Source: Pantoea wallisii (GTDB taxonomy: Bacteria > Pseudomonadota > Gammaproteobacteria > Enterobacterales > Enterobacteriaceae). From it: a stretch of DNA of 64,000 nucleotides. Where the stretch lies: NCBI RefSeq assembly GCF_002095485.1, contig NZ_MLFS01000001.1, forward strand, positions 88,473 through 152,472, given 5' to 3'. Below, in pieces: positions 26,954 to 38,600 of this stretch (position 1 is the first letter of the stretch; the number at the start of each line of letters is the position of its first letter). The position numbers were made by a program, and so were the translations under genes. The notes beneath the pieces were generated by a model, which was not told the DNA's origin, did no database searches, and saw only the letters and a program-made list of their open reading frames with translations.

Positions 26954-27279
26954 GATTTCACCTCGCGCACGATTTGTTTCGTCAGGCGATCAAACTCGCC
27001 ATTCGCGCGCCACACATAAACACCGGTCAGCACAAACGACACCACAATCAGCCCGACGCCAATCGGAATGCCGCGCGTAACGTTAGTGCCTTCGTGCAGC
27101 GGCGTACCGAGCCAGGCAGGCGCAAAGGCGATCAGTAAAATAAAGCCGACGTAGAGCACCAGCATTATCATGCTCAGCAGCAGCGCGAACGCCTGGCGCT
27201 TGTGCACCAGCTCCTGAAAACGCGGGTTACTTTCGATCTGTTGCCAGACTGCTTCCTGTTGGTTTAGGGCTTCGTTCAT
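26950..27279 (-). CDS. yjcH: DUF485 inner-membrane protein YjcH
   Basis: A small membrane protein of 109 residues with two hydrophobic helices ([21 protein letters not shown] and [20 protein letters not shown]), the DUF485 layout, ending [16 protein letters not shown] as in E. coli YjcH. It is always found with the acetate symporter and is thought to assist it. The exact role is unknown. I use the ATG at 27279 with GGAG eight bases ahead. The GTG directly before it is an alternative. It lies between acs and actP. Confidence 0.93.
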   Translation of the reverse strand: MNEALNQQEAVWQQIESNPRFQELVHKRQAFALLLSMIMLVLYVGFILLIAFAPAWLGTPLHEGTNVTRGIPIGVGLIVVSFVLTGVYVWRANGEFDRLTKQIVREVKS

Positions 27280-27400
27280 CACAGTTTCTCCAGAGGCAAG
27301 GCAGACAGGAATCTCACGGTAAAGTGATTTAACTGGCTGAATATTCTAGTTATATAGGTTGTGCGATGTTGAAAAGCGTACGGCGTAAGGGAGAGATAAC

Positions 27401-27436
27401 GGAGAGTAGCCTGCCGTGGACAGGCTGAAACTCTCC
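27401..27436. repeat. Hairpin between acs and yjcH
   Basis: GGAGAGT plus AGCCTG pair with CAGGCT plus ACTCTCC, with a 3-base bulge and a 7-nt loop. It lies 17 bases past the acs stop and lacks a T-run. It may protect the acs message or reduce read-through into yjcH-actP. Confidence 0.55.
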
Positions 27437-27452
27437 ATCGGGCTGCTGCCGG

Positions 27453-29408
<1,956 letters not shown>

Positions 29409-29988
29409 GGCTGACCTCCTTGAAGATGTTAATCATATGTCAATCAAAGGTTAATTGAAGAGTGCGATCGGGCTTTGTTTTCGTTTTGCAGTCTGGATCA
29501 CGACCTTACGGGTGCGTAAAAAGCGTTCGTTTTCATGCGCTCCAGGGAGGACATAAAAGGGGTAAAAGCAGTGATAAGATCAATATAATCATGATCTGCG
29601 CTGCTTAAATAAACAGCAAACGCGCCGGAGGATTTTTGCGCAATATTGAATAGCTATGCGAAAAATTATCGAATTAACACTTTTCATAACAGCGAGTTAT
29701 GGCCGCAACGTGTGAACAGCATTTTATGCTGCCAACCTGTGCAGGATTTAAGCTATCGCCCCAGGGGTTGCATTTACCGTAGTGAAAATGGTACTTATCT
29801 CGCCCCTGTTCAGCAGGTAACAACTCAGGCTGCATCATCACGCGGGCAGATCATGTCAGCACAGTGATACCGATACAGTCTTATATAACCCTCTATTTTA
29901 CCGGGCTTTTGCTCACTTCCCTGTGTGTCATTTCTTCTGCACCTTCGCAGCAGAGCAAAGGGGTTTTTGACTTAGGAAATAAAGCGTT
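29409..29988. other. Divergent promoter region between acs and gltP
   Basis: 580 bases without a supportable gene; a 73-codon open frame at 29646-29867 has no coding signs. It must hold the acs and gltP promoters. I looked for a consensus CRP palindrome, expected from E. coli acs control, and saw none with both half-sites intact. Confidence 0.6.
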
Positions 29989-31290
29989 ATGAAAGGTTTT
30001 AAACTCACTCTTGCCTGGCAGATTTTGATTGCCCTGATTCTTGGCGTTATTGTCGGAACCGTGCTGCATAATCAGCCAGACGATCGTGAATGGTTAATCA
30101 CTAACATCCTTACCCCGGCAGGCGACATCTTCATTCATCTGATTAAGATGATTGTGGTGCCGATTGTTATCTCCTCCCTGATTGTTGGTATTGCAGGCGT
30201 AGGCGATGCAAAAAAGCTCGGACGTATTGGCGTTAAAACCATTGTCTATTTTGAAGTGATCACCACCCTTGCCATTGTGGTCGGCATTACGCTGGCTAAC
30301 GTATTCCAACCCGGCAGCGGCATTGATATGTCAACGCTGGCAACGGTGGACATCTCTAAATATGAAGCCACGACAGAAGCGGTGCAGGGCGCACCTCACG
30401 GTCTGGTGACAACCATTTTGTCGTTGATCCCGCAGAATATCTTCGCCTCGCTGGTGAAGGGCGACATGCTGCCGATTATCTTCTTCTCGGTGCTGTTTGG
30501 TATGGGACTGTCGGCACTGCCGTCAGAGCATCGCGATCCGCTGGTAACGGTATTCCGTTCGATTTCCGAAACCATGTTTAAAGTGACGCACATGATCATG
30601 CGTTATGCGCCGGTTGGCGTGTTCGCGCTGATCGCGGTCACCATCGCTAACTTCGGTTTTGCCTCGCTCTATCCGCTGGCGAAGCTGGTGCTGCTGGTGT
30701 ATGTCGCGATCCTGTTCTTTGCGTTTGTGGTGCTGGGTGCAGTGGCGCGTTTCTGTAAACTGCGGATCACCACGCTGATGCGCATTCTGAAAGATGAGCT
30801 GATTCTGGCTTATTCGACCTCCAGCTCAGAGACGGTGCTGCCGCGCATCATGCAGAAGATGGAGGCCTACGGTGCGCCAAAAGCCATTACCAGCTTCGTG
30901 GTGCCTACCGGGTACTCTTTCAACCTGGACGGCTCCACGCTGTACCAGAGCATTGCGGCGATCTTCATTGCGCAGCTGTACGGTATTGATCTGTCGCTGA
31001 CCGATGAAATCATTCTGGTGCTGACGCTGATGGTGACGTCAAAAGGGATTGCGGGCGTACCGGGCGTGTCGTTTGTCGTGTTGCTGGCAACGCTGGGCAG
31101 CGTAGGTATTCCGCTGGAAGGGCTGGCCTTTATCGCCGGTGTTGACCGTATCATGGATATGGCGCGTACCGCCCTGAACGTGATTGGTAACGCCCTGGCG
31201 GTGCTGGTGATTGCGCGCTGGGAGAACCAGTTTGATACCAAACAAGCTGAAGCCTACGAGCTGAAGCTGCGTACGCAAAGCGCCAGCTAA
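29989..31290 (+). CDS. gltP: Glutamate/aspartate:proton symporter GltP
   Basis: A 433-residue DAACS-family transporter with eight helices and two re-entrant hairpins. The family motifs are LIKMIVVPIVISSLIVGIAG, the serine-rich hairpin YSTSSSETVLPRIM, and PTGYSFNLDGSTLYQSIA followed by SKGIAGVPGVSFVVLLATL and the Asp-containing GVDRIMDMART. It takes up glutamate and aspartate with protons. In E. coli it lies downstream of the nrf operon next to acs. Here it faces acs directly. It is followed by two GC-rich palindromes. Confidence 0.96.
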   Translation: MKGFKLTLAWQILIALILGVIVGTVLHNQPDDREWLITNILTPAGDIFIHLIKMIVVPIVISSLIVGIAGVGDAKKLGRIGVKTIVYFEVITTLAIVVGITLANVFQPGSGIDMSTLATVDISKYEATTEAVQGAPHGLVTTILSLIPQNIFASLVKGDMLPIIFFSVLFGMGLSALPSEHRDPLVTVFRSISETMFKVTHMIMRYAPVGVFALIAVTIANFGFASLYPLAKLVLLVYVAILFFAFVVLGAVARFCKLRITTLMRILKDELILAYSTSSSETVLPRIMQKMEAYGAPKAITSFVVPTGYSFNLDGSTLYQSIAAIFIAQLYGIDLSLTDEIILVLTLMVTSKGIAGVPGVSFVVLLATLGSVGIPLEGLAFIAGVDRIMDMARTALNVIGNALAVLVIARWENQFDTKQAEAYELKLRTQSAS

Positions 31291-31323
31291 CGTCCTGCCT
31301 CATACGGCATCGATGCCTGTGGC

Positions 31324-31343
31324 GGCCGCCCCCAGGGGCGGCC
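31324..31343. repeat. GC-rich palindrome after gltP (first)
   Basis: GGCCGCCCC and GGGGCGGCC form a perfect 9-bp stem with a two-base loop. It belongs to the GGCGGCC-type hairpins dispersed in this window. Confidence 0.65.
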
Positions 31344-31370
31344 AGCGCTGAACGCCGGTATCACGCTTTC

Positions 31371-31405
31371 TGGCGGCCCCGCGGCCTGAAGGCCTCGGGG
31401 CGCCA
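31371..31405. repeat. GC-rich palindrome after gltP (second)
   Basis: TGGCGGCCCCGCGGCC-TGAA pairs with GGCCTCGGGGCGCCA, a long imperfect stem. With the copy 30 bases before, it forms a two-unit REP-like cluster behind gltP. Confidence 0.65.
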
Positions 31406-31606
31406 CTCCGGTTATCCCCTCAGCCACTCTTCTTATGCCTGGCTGGATTTAAACCTCTCAGCCCTCCGTTAAACGTGGTCTCTTCCTGAACGTATTAATC
31501 CCTGCCGCTTTCACTTTTGCCCAGGCAGCAGACAGGTCTTATGGATCCTATCGGGCAAAGCCTGCATAAATTTATACCCACTCTAACCACCAGCCCGGAA
31601 GTTAGT

Positions 31607-31939
31607 ATGAGATTCCCCGTTTATCTGCACAAAACAGAAAAGGGTACCTGGTCAGGTTTTGTACCGGCCGTACAGGGGTGTTTTTTTGCAGGCGATACCA
31701 TTGATGAAGCGTTAAGCGATGCATTTTGCGCGATAGACACACATGTTGAATCGTTAGCCGATGCAGGCAAGGTCATTCCTGACGCAACGAATGTTAAATC
31801 GCATATTGATGATGAGGAGTGTCGGGGGGGCTACCGGGCTTTCATCGACATTGATCTCAGTCGTTATGAAGGTCGCGCAATAAAGTTGAATATCACCTTT
31901 CTGCAAAACTTGCTGACCAAAATCGATAGTGATTTTTAA
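31607..31939 (+). pseudogene. HicB-like antitoxin, truncated and without its toxin
   Basis: A 110-residue product resembling the HicB antitoxin core: MRFPVYLHKTEKGTWSGFVPAVQGCFFAGDTIDEAL is the partial RNase-H-like fold, and EGRAIKLNITFLQNLL is where HicB proteins of this type lead into their C-terminal ribbon-helix-helix DNA-binding domain. Here the frame stops at LTKIDSDF, so the DNA-binding domain is missing. No HicA gene, a small basic protein normally upstream or downstream, is seen on either side. I place the start at 31607; an upstream in-frame start at 31517 lacks homologous sequence. AT-rich composition suggests transfer and decay. It is probably a remnant, but the folded domain might still be made. 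Confidence 0.7.
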
Positions 31940-31955
31940 CAACTATCCTAATGCT

Positions 31956-32429
31956 ATGAAAAAACGTTATAAAGTGTCACTGGCCCTGTTAACGTTGCTG
32001 ACAGCGAGTCTCATTTACGTTGGGCCATACGTGAAAATGAATTTTGCTGAGAGTGCCAGATACACGGAAAAGGATAAAAGGGAGTATGAATTTTACACTC
32101 CCGAACTACTTAAACATATGCCGCGTGTAGTTAAAGATTACGAATTTGGTTTCTTTAACGTTGCAGGGCCTGGCCTGCTCATATACGAATTGAAGTTCAG
32201 AGGTGCCACTGATACAAGCCAGATTGATGAATACCTGGCAAAGCACGGCTATAAAAAATCCAGTATCTGCGATATTCAGGGGGAGTGCTGGAAAGGCCCT
32301 GACCCGAAGATATCCGTATCAGTTGGTGTTATCAGGGATCTGAAGATGCTTATCATTTCTGTTGTGGTTGAGCCATCATATAACCACGAAACAATGGAAA
32401 ACAGGGGAGTAAATCCTGAATCCAATTGA
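31956..32429 (+). CDS. Hypothetical membrane-anchored protein
   Basis: I do not recognise this protein. It has 157 residues: a basic start (MKKRYK), one hydrophobic segment (VSLALLTLLTASLIYVGPYV) acting as anchor or uncleaved signal, and an outward-facing domain of about 125 residues with two Cys in SSICDIQGECWKGPDPK that could form a disulfide. It ends with a polar tail. The ATG at 31956 has no good Shine-Dalgarno sequence. A start at 31929 overlapping the HicB-like gene is the alternative. Base composition is AT-rich like the preceding remnant, so the two may have arrived together. Confidence 0.6.
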   Translation: MKKRYKVSLALLTLLTASLIYVGPYVKMNFAESARYTEKDKREYEFYTPELLKHMPRVVKDYEFGFFNVAGPGLLIYELKFRGATDTSQIDEYLAKHGYKKSSICDIQGECWKGPDPKISVSVGVIRDLKMLIISVVVEPSYNHETMENRGVNPESN

Positions 32430-32872
32430 ACACTATAACTGACTCTTGTTATCAAAAAGGAGTTTCTGAAAATGCGTTATTTCATCTCAGAGAGCGGGCT
32501 ATTTTGAAGGTTAAATGTATCTCTGGCTATGATAACCCACTGGCTTATCCACCCCATTCTGCAATGCCAACCTGATTTTCATTTCCGAGTCAGTTTTAAC
32601 AATGCGCCCGCCTTAATCTGCTTCAGAGTAAGGACAATCTGTTAGACGATGATTCGTCGACGTTTTACAGACATAAGCTCAGTTCGGAAGAGTAAAATCA
32701 TGCCTGAAGCCTGTTTCTGCATGGACAGGGGCCCGGAATTCAGTCACATCAGCTGGCGAAATTTTTATGTTCGTTGCCGCAAAAGGCAAAAAATCTCATG
32801 CCAGCCTGATGAATTAACAATTCCTTGTGATATATAATTTTGTGAATAAATTATTCATTCACAGGACTATGC
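32430..32872. other. Non-coding AT-rich stretch upstream of murQ
   Basis: 443 bases with no supportable gene. Its 3' end carries a TATAAT hexamer (32833-32838) and a palindrome just before murQ (listed separately). No murR gene is present here, although E. coli keeps it divergent from murQ. Confidence 0.55.
32843..32857. promoter_or_regulatory. Palindrome before murQ, possible MurR/RpiR-type operator
   Basis: TGAATAAATTATTCA is a perfect 15-base palindrome with a single central A, extended outward by TGTGAA and TTCACA half-sites at 32841 and 32858. It lies directly after a TATAAT hexamer and 15 bases before the murQ ATG, a typical repressor position. Assignment to MurR is inference. Confidence 0.45.
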
Positions 32873-33784
32873 ATGAAAATCGATCTGAGCCAGATGATCA
32901 CCGAAGGCCGCAATCCGGCCAGCCAGAATATTGACGAGCTCTCAACCGAAGCGATGCTGCGCGTCATTAACGATGAAGATAAAAAAGTGGCGCTGGCGGT
33001 TGAAGCCATCGTGCCGCAGATCGCGCAGACGGTGGATGCCATCACCGCCGCGTTCAGCCACGGTGGGCGCCTCATCTATTGCGGTGCGGGAACATCTGGC
33101 CGCCTCGGTATTCTGGATGCCAGCGAATGCCCGCCAACATTTGGTACACCGCGCAGCCAGGTCGTCGGGCTGATTGCCGGCGGCCATACCGCGATCTTAC
33201 AGGCGGTGGAGAATGCTGAAGATAATGCGGAGCAGGGCGCGCAGGATTTAAAAGATATCAATTTCTCGGCGCGCGATGTACTGGTTGGCATCGCTGCCAG
33301 TGGCCGTACGCCGTATGTGCTGGGTGCTCTGGCTTATGCGAAACAGCAGGGCGCGGTCACCGCAGCGCTCACCTGCAATCCGGCGAGCCCGATGTCGCAG
33401 GTGGCTGATATCGCCCTCACGCCGGTTGTTGGCCCGGAAGTGGTCACCGGATCCTCGCGCATGAAGGCGGGCACGGCGCAAAAACTGGTGCTGAATATGC
33501 TCACCACCGGCGCAATGATTCGCAGCGGAAAAGTGTACGGCAACCTGATGGTGGATGTGGAAGCCACCAACCAGAAACTGGTACAGCGCCAGATCAACAT
33601 CGTCAGACAGGCTACCGACTGCGACGATGCCATGGCGCAGCAAGCGCTGGCTGCCTGCGGTGGCCACTGTAAAACCGCCATCGTCATGGTGCTGGCAGGA
33701 GTGGATGCCGATGACGCGCGCGCACTGCTCGACCACAATCAGGGCTTTATTCGTCAGGCTCTGCGCAACGCAGGAGCGCAATAA
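32873..33784 (+). CDS. murQ: N-acetylmuramic acid 6-phosphate etherase
   Basis: A 303-residue SIS-domain enzyme that cleaves the lactyl ether of MurNAc-6-P to give GlcNAc-6-P and D-lactate in cell-wall recycling and MurNAc use. Clear motifs are [45 protein letters not shown], and [22 protein letters not shown]. Length agrees with the family (298 in E. coli). The ATG at 32873 follows ACAGGA. The stop TAA overlaps the murP start (TAATG), so murQP is one coupled operon. Confidence 0.97.
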   Translation: MKIDLSQMITEGRNPASQNIDELSTEAMLRVINDEDKKVALAVEAIVPQIAQTVDAITAAFSHGGRLIYCGAGTSGRLGILDASECPPTFGTPRSQVVGLIAGGHTAILQAVENAEDNAEQGAQDLKDINFSARDVLVGIAASGRTPYVLGALAYAKQQGAVTAALTCNPASPMSQVADIALTPVVGPEVVTGSSRMKAGTAQKLVLNMLTTGAMIRSGKVYGNLMVDVEATNQKLVQRQINIVRQATDCDDAMAQQALAACGGHCKTAIVMVLAGVDADDARALLDHNQGFIRQALRNAGAQ

Positions 33785-35223
33785 TGGCCGCCATCACGGA
33801 GAGCTTCCTGCGTGACACGCTGCAGGCGATCGGCGGGGCCGGTAACGTGCTGCACTGCGGCAACTGCATGACGCGGCTACGCCTGACGCTGGCCGATGCC
33901 AGCCTGGTCGATTATCCGCAGCTGAAAGCACTGCCCGGCGTGCTTGGCGTCATCAACAGCGATGCGCAGCTGCAGATCGTGCTGGGTCCCGGTAAAGCAC
34001 AGACGGCGGCAGAGAAGATGCAGGCTCTGCTGAATAGTGATGAACCCCAGGCCGCGTCGGATCTGCACACCATTGCTCACGCACAGAAACAGCAGATGAA
34101 AGCGAAGCAGACCAGCGCGCTGCACCGCTTCCTTGCCTGTTTTGCCACTATATTTACCCCGCTTATCCCGGGGTTTATCGGTGCCGGGCTCCTGCTGGGC
34201 TTTGCCACGCTGATTGAGCAGATCTTCCATCTCAATCAGCCGGGCGATCATGCCCGCTGGCTACTCGATACCGTGGCCTACATGAAAGTGTTCGGCAAAG
34301 GGCTGTTTACCTTCCTGAGCATTTTGATCGGCTATAACGCGCAGAGAGCGTTTGGCGGCACCGGGGTAAATGGCGCCATCATCGCCTCGCTGTTTGTGCT
34401 TGGCTATCTCCCTAAGGCCACTGTTGGCTACTACAGCGGTATGGAGAACTTCTTTGGTCTGGCGATCGATCCGCGCGGCAATATTATCGGCGTCCTGCTG
34501 GCGGCGATGTTTGGCGCATGGGTTGAGAAGCAGCTGCGGAAAATTATTCCCGATAACCTTGATATGATTCTCACCTCGCTGCTGACGCTATTAATTACCG
34601 GTGCCGTCACTTTCCTGGTCATTATGCCGATTGGCGGCGAACTGTTTAAAGGCATGTCCTGGCTCTTCATCCACCTGAATAACAATCCTTTTGGCTGCGC
34701 GATCCTGGCCGGGTTGTTTTTGATTGCCGTCATGTTCGGCATCCATCAGGGCTTTATTCCGGTCTATTTCGCGCTGATGGAGACGCAGGGGTTTAATTCA
34801 CTGTTCCCGATCCTCGCCATGGCGGGTGCCGGTCAGGTGGGCGCGTCCCTGGCGCTCTGGTGCAAAGCGGAAAAAAATTCGCTGCTTCGTACGCAGATAA
34901 AGGGGGCGATTGTGCCGGGCCTGCTTGGCGTCGGGGAACCGCTGATCTACGGCGTCACGCTGCCGCGACTCAAGCCATTTATCACTGCCTGTTTTGGCGG
35001 CGCGCTGGGCGGGTTTTTCATCGGCCTTGTGGCGTGGCTGGGTCTGCCGGTCGGCATGAATACGGTATTCGGCCCATCCGGGCTGGTCACCCTGCCGCTC
35101 ATGACCTCGTCGCAGGGCATTTTTGCCGGTATGGCAGTCTATCTTGCCGGGCTGGTGGTGGCATGGATCGGCGGGTTTGCCTTTACCTGGTGGGGCGGAA
35201 CAAAGGGTGTCGATTTAAGCTGA
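33784..35223 (+). CDS. murP: PTS N-acetylmuramic acid transporter subunit IIBC
   Basis: A 479-residue PTS permease with an N-terminal EIIB domain (phosphorylated Cys28 in GNCMTRLRL) and a C-terminal EIIC domain with about ten helices. The EIIC signature [32 protein letters not shown] and [15 protein letters not shown] are visible. It imports and phosphorylates MurNAc, using a EIIA (Crr) encoded elsewhere. Its start overlaps the murQ stop. MurQ then uses the product. Confidence 0.95.
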   Translation: MAAITESFLRDTLQAIGGAGNVLHCGNCMTRLRLTLADASLVDYPQLKALPGVLGVINSDAQLQIVLGPGKAQTAAEKMQALLNSDEPQAASDLHTIAHAQKQQMKAKQTSALHRFLACFATIFTPLIPGFIGAGLLLGFATLIEQIFHLNQPGDHARWLLDTVAYMKVFGKGLFTFLSILIGYNAQRAFGGTGVNGAIIASLFVLGYLPKATVGYYSGMENFFGLAIDPRGNIIGVLLAAMFGAWVEKQLRKIIPDNLDMILTSLLTLLITGAVTFLVIMPIGGELFKGMSWLFIHLNNNPFGCAILAGLFLIAVMFGIHQGFIPVYFALMETQGFNSLFPILAMAGAGQVGASLALWCKAEKNSLLRTQIKGAIVPGLLGVGEPLIYGVTLPRLKPFITACFGGALGGFFIGLVAWLGLPVGMNTVFGPSGLVTLPLMTSSQGIFAGMAVYLAGLVVAWIGGFAFTWWGGTKGVDLS

Positions 35224-35684
35224 AGCGGACACTGTGTGCCCGATACGGCTGCCTGTAACGGCATCCGTTTCGGGCTCGATTATCGCTCTGCAACTCTGTG
35301 TCCGGCTTCACACTTCCCATATTTACCAGGGGCCCGTCATAATGGGTAATAACCCATTTAGCTATTTCTCTTCACACTCGCGTGAAAAATAAAAATTATT
35401 CTGAATCAAGAAAATAAATAGCGCATATGCCGTGACGGCGCTGTTTATAATCGCCGTACGCTTATTTCGTCTCGTCAAATATCACCGGCTTCGCTTTTGC
35501 GTATTCCAGCCAGAATGTCTATATAACTCGTTAAATTTTCCCTGTTTATCGCAGTCTGCGCCCATCCCCGCGCATTAAATTCACCACTTGATTCATTTTG
35601 CGAAAAATAGCGGGCTGACAAATTTTCTGATCTTTTAGCGCGGCTATTTAACCGCGTCGCTGATGCTTGTTGACTGGAGGGTGT
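35224..35684. other. Gap between murP and the autotransporter gene
   Basis: 461 bases without a supportable gene. A small hairpin AATGGGT / ACCCATT at 35341-35358 is present. The 3' half is AT-rich and should hold the autotransporter promoter. Confidence 0.5.
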
Positions 35685-38600
35685 ATGAGATTCAACCTGA
35701 ATCCCATTGTGGTTGGGATAGTGGCTGCGCACGTCGTGAGCGGATTTCCCCTGGCCGCGCAGGCCGTTACGCTCGGGGCATATAATCCGCGTGATAACGA
35801 TCGACAAACGGGATCGCTTATCGTCAACAGCGGCAGCCAGACCTTAACCGGCAACCAGGCCTTTGAGCCCGGCGTGGACGGTGCAGTCAACACGACGCTT
35901 GGGCAGGTGACGATTGCCTCCGGCGCACAGTTTATCGATCAGGCCCGGCTTGATCCCGGCCCGCAAAATTTCGCCATCACCGTGCCCGATCCTGCGACCG
36001 GCGGCAACACTACCTTTCAGGTTTATGACTCCGCCAACCTGGTGGCGCAGGCGCCGATCGGCCGCAGCACCGTCGTGCCGGATCTGCAAAATGTCAACGG
36101 CAATCAGTATATCAATGCGCGTGTGGCCGATGTCTCCGGCAGCGGCAGTACGCTTGACGTCAACATCGGCCGGGCTAACGCCAACAGCAGTGCCAGCACT
36201 AACGCCTGGAGCATGGCAGCAAAAGAGACCACGCTGTTTCAGGTAACCAACGGCGGCCTGCTCAACTGGAACAGCAACAACCGCATCAGCTTTAACGGTT
36301 CGGCGGCGGATGTGGTCGGTGGCCGGGCCACAGACAGTCTGGCGGTGCAAAACCTTGCCAGCTACAACGGCAGCTTTGGCGTGCAGACGCTGGACGGTAA
36401 AACCACGCGTTTTAACGTGACTAACGCCACTCAGCTGCAGAGCTACAACAACTGGCTGGTGAGTCAGCTGCAGTCTGGCAACCTTGCGCCTGCCAGCTAC
36501 CTGAACGAATTCAACAAAGCGGTCACTATCACCAATGGCGATATTGTGTACAACGTCAGCGCCACGCCGCCGGATGAAGTTACGCAGCCCCTGGGCAACC
36601 GTATCGCGATCAACGCTGAAGGTGCCGGTTCTCAGGTGCATATCGCAGCCGGTAAAACGCTGGAGGTGGTGGGCGCCAACGGCGGCGCAGTCCGCGTTGC
36701 CAGTAACGCGACCGCCGTGATTGATGGCAAGCTGGCGAGCCGCGGCACCGCGCTGGCGCTGGATGATGCTACTGCGACTAACAGCAGCAGCGGCGTCATC
36801 AACGGGGGTTTTCTCAACCGGATTGATGGCACCGGCGTTGGCGCTGCCAGCAACAACGCTACGGCCGTCACGGTGCAAAATAACGGCAACTTTACCAACA
36901 ACGGTGTGGTGAACCTGGGCACTACCGGCAGCAATCTGCTTAACGGCGTGGCGGGTATCCGACTGGATGCGAATGCGCAGGCCAGCAACAGCGGCAATAT
37001 CAATGTCGGGGTGAATGGATCGAGTGCGCGCGGCACTACCTCCGGCGTGTTGCTCACCACTGACACCAGCACCTTCACCAATAACAGTGGCGGCACGATC
37101 TATATCGGCCGCGGTCCGCAAAACAGTCTGAACGACAGCGTAGCGGAGACCGCGATGAACCAGAGCGGGCTTACCAGCGGCATTGCGTTGCTGGCAAACG
37201 GCAGCGCCAGCAATGCGGGCAACATCGTGCTGGGATCACGCGTGCAGAACGCAGCGGGCATGTCGGTGAGCGGCGCGAACAGCGCCACGCTGATCAACAG
37301 CGGCACTATCGACGTCAACGGCAGCGCGGCGCGCGTCCCGCGTGAAAACGTCGGCATGCTGGTAACGAACAGCGGCGGTACGCTGGAGAATCGCGGCACA
37401 ATCAATCTTAACGGCGTGAACGGAACCGGCCTCAAAGTACTGGCCACAAGCGGCGGGAGCGCCTCCGCCAGCTCAACCGGCACGATCAATGTCGCGGGCG
37501 GGGCCGATCCCGCCAGCGGCACGCGTAACTTTGGCGTCTGGGTTGAAGGGCAGGGCAGCGGCACGGCACAGGCTGAGATTGATGGGCGCATCAACCTGAC
37601 CGGCGACGGTGCGATTGGCGTTCACGCGCGCGGCAACGCGACGGTTAACGTGACACAGGACGCGATACCGACCTTTAGCACCGGTAGCAACCAGATCGGT
37701 TTTTTTGCCTATGGCCCAAACGCGCTGATCAACGTTGCGGATAACAACGCCTTTGATGTCACTACCCGCAACTCAACGCTGTTCCGCATCGAGCAGGGCG
37801 CGACCTTTGACGGAACCAATACTACGCTGACCGCTTCCGGCGCAGGCGCCGTAGCGGTGAACGGCACCGGCAGCGGCGGCACCACGGTGAACACTAACGA
37901 TGCCACGTTGAATGTCAGCGGCACGGGCGCTACCGGGGTGAATATCGAAGGGGGCGCACAGGGCAATATTGATGCGGCCACCACCATCAATCTCACCGGC
38001 AGCAATGCGACAGGCGCTATCGTCGACGGGCAAAAACATACTTTGACCGGTGCCAACAGCCGGGCGCCGGTAGCCAGCACCCGCCTGACCTCAGCGGCGG
38101 AGCTGAACTCTGCGCAGAGCGGCATCACGGGCTATCTGGCGCGTAACCGTGCGCAGCTTAGCAACAGCGGCAGCATCAGCTTTAGCGGTGCGAACACCAC
38201 CGGTATGCGGGTGGAGAGCGGCGCCACCGGCAGTAACAGCGGCAACATCAGTATCAGCGACGGCGGTACCGGCATTGTGGTGAACAGCGACGGCAGTACC
38301 TTTGCCACCACCGCCAGTAACAGCGGCAATATCGACGTTAACGGCGGTAGCACCCTTAACCGCACACGCGGCGTGAGTGCCAGCGGTGCGCTGGCCGCCG
38401 CCAACCTGAACGGCGGAACGCTTACGCTCAATGGCGCTGGCGCGCTGGGCGCTGAAGCGCTCAGCGGGGCGCAGGTCAATATCGCTGCCGGATCGACGCC
38501 GATCTTTAACAACAGCGATCAGATCGCTTATCGCGCCGCCGGGATCGGATCGCGCATTCTTTCCGCCAGCCGGACGCTGGAGATTGATACCCGTGGCTCA

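Noticed and set aside
29646..29867. A 73-codon open frame between acs and gltP
   Set aside because: No ribosome site, no recognisable motif, and unlikely residue composition; it lies in a divergent promoter region.
32649..32837. Short open frame containing DRGPEF, reminiscent of the integrase core of IS3-type OrfB
   Set aside because: Only a handful of residues match, the flanks do not resemble a transposase, and no inverted repeats are present.
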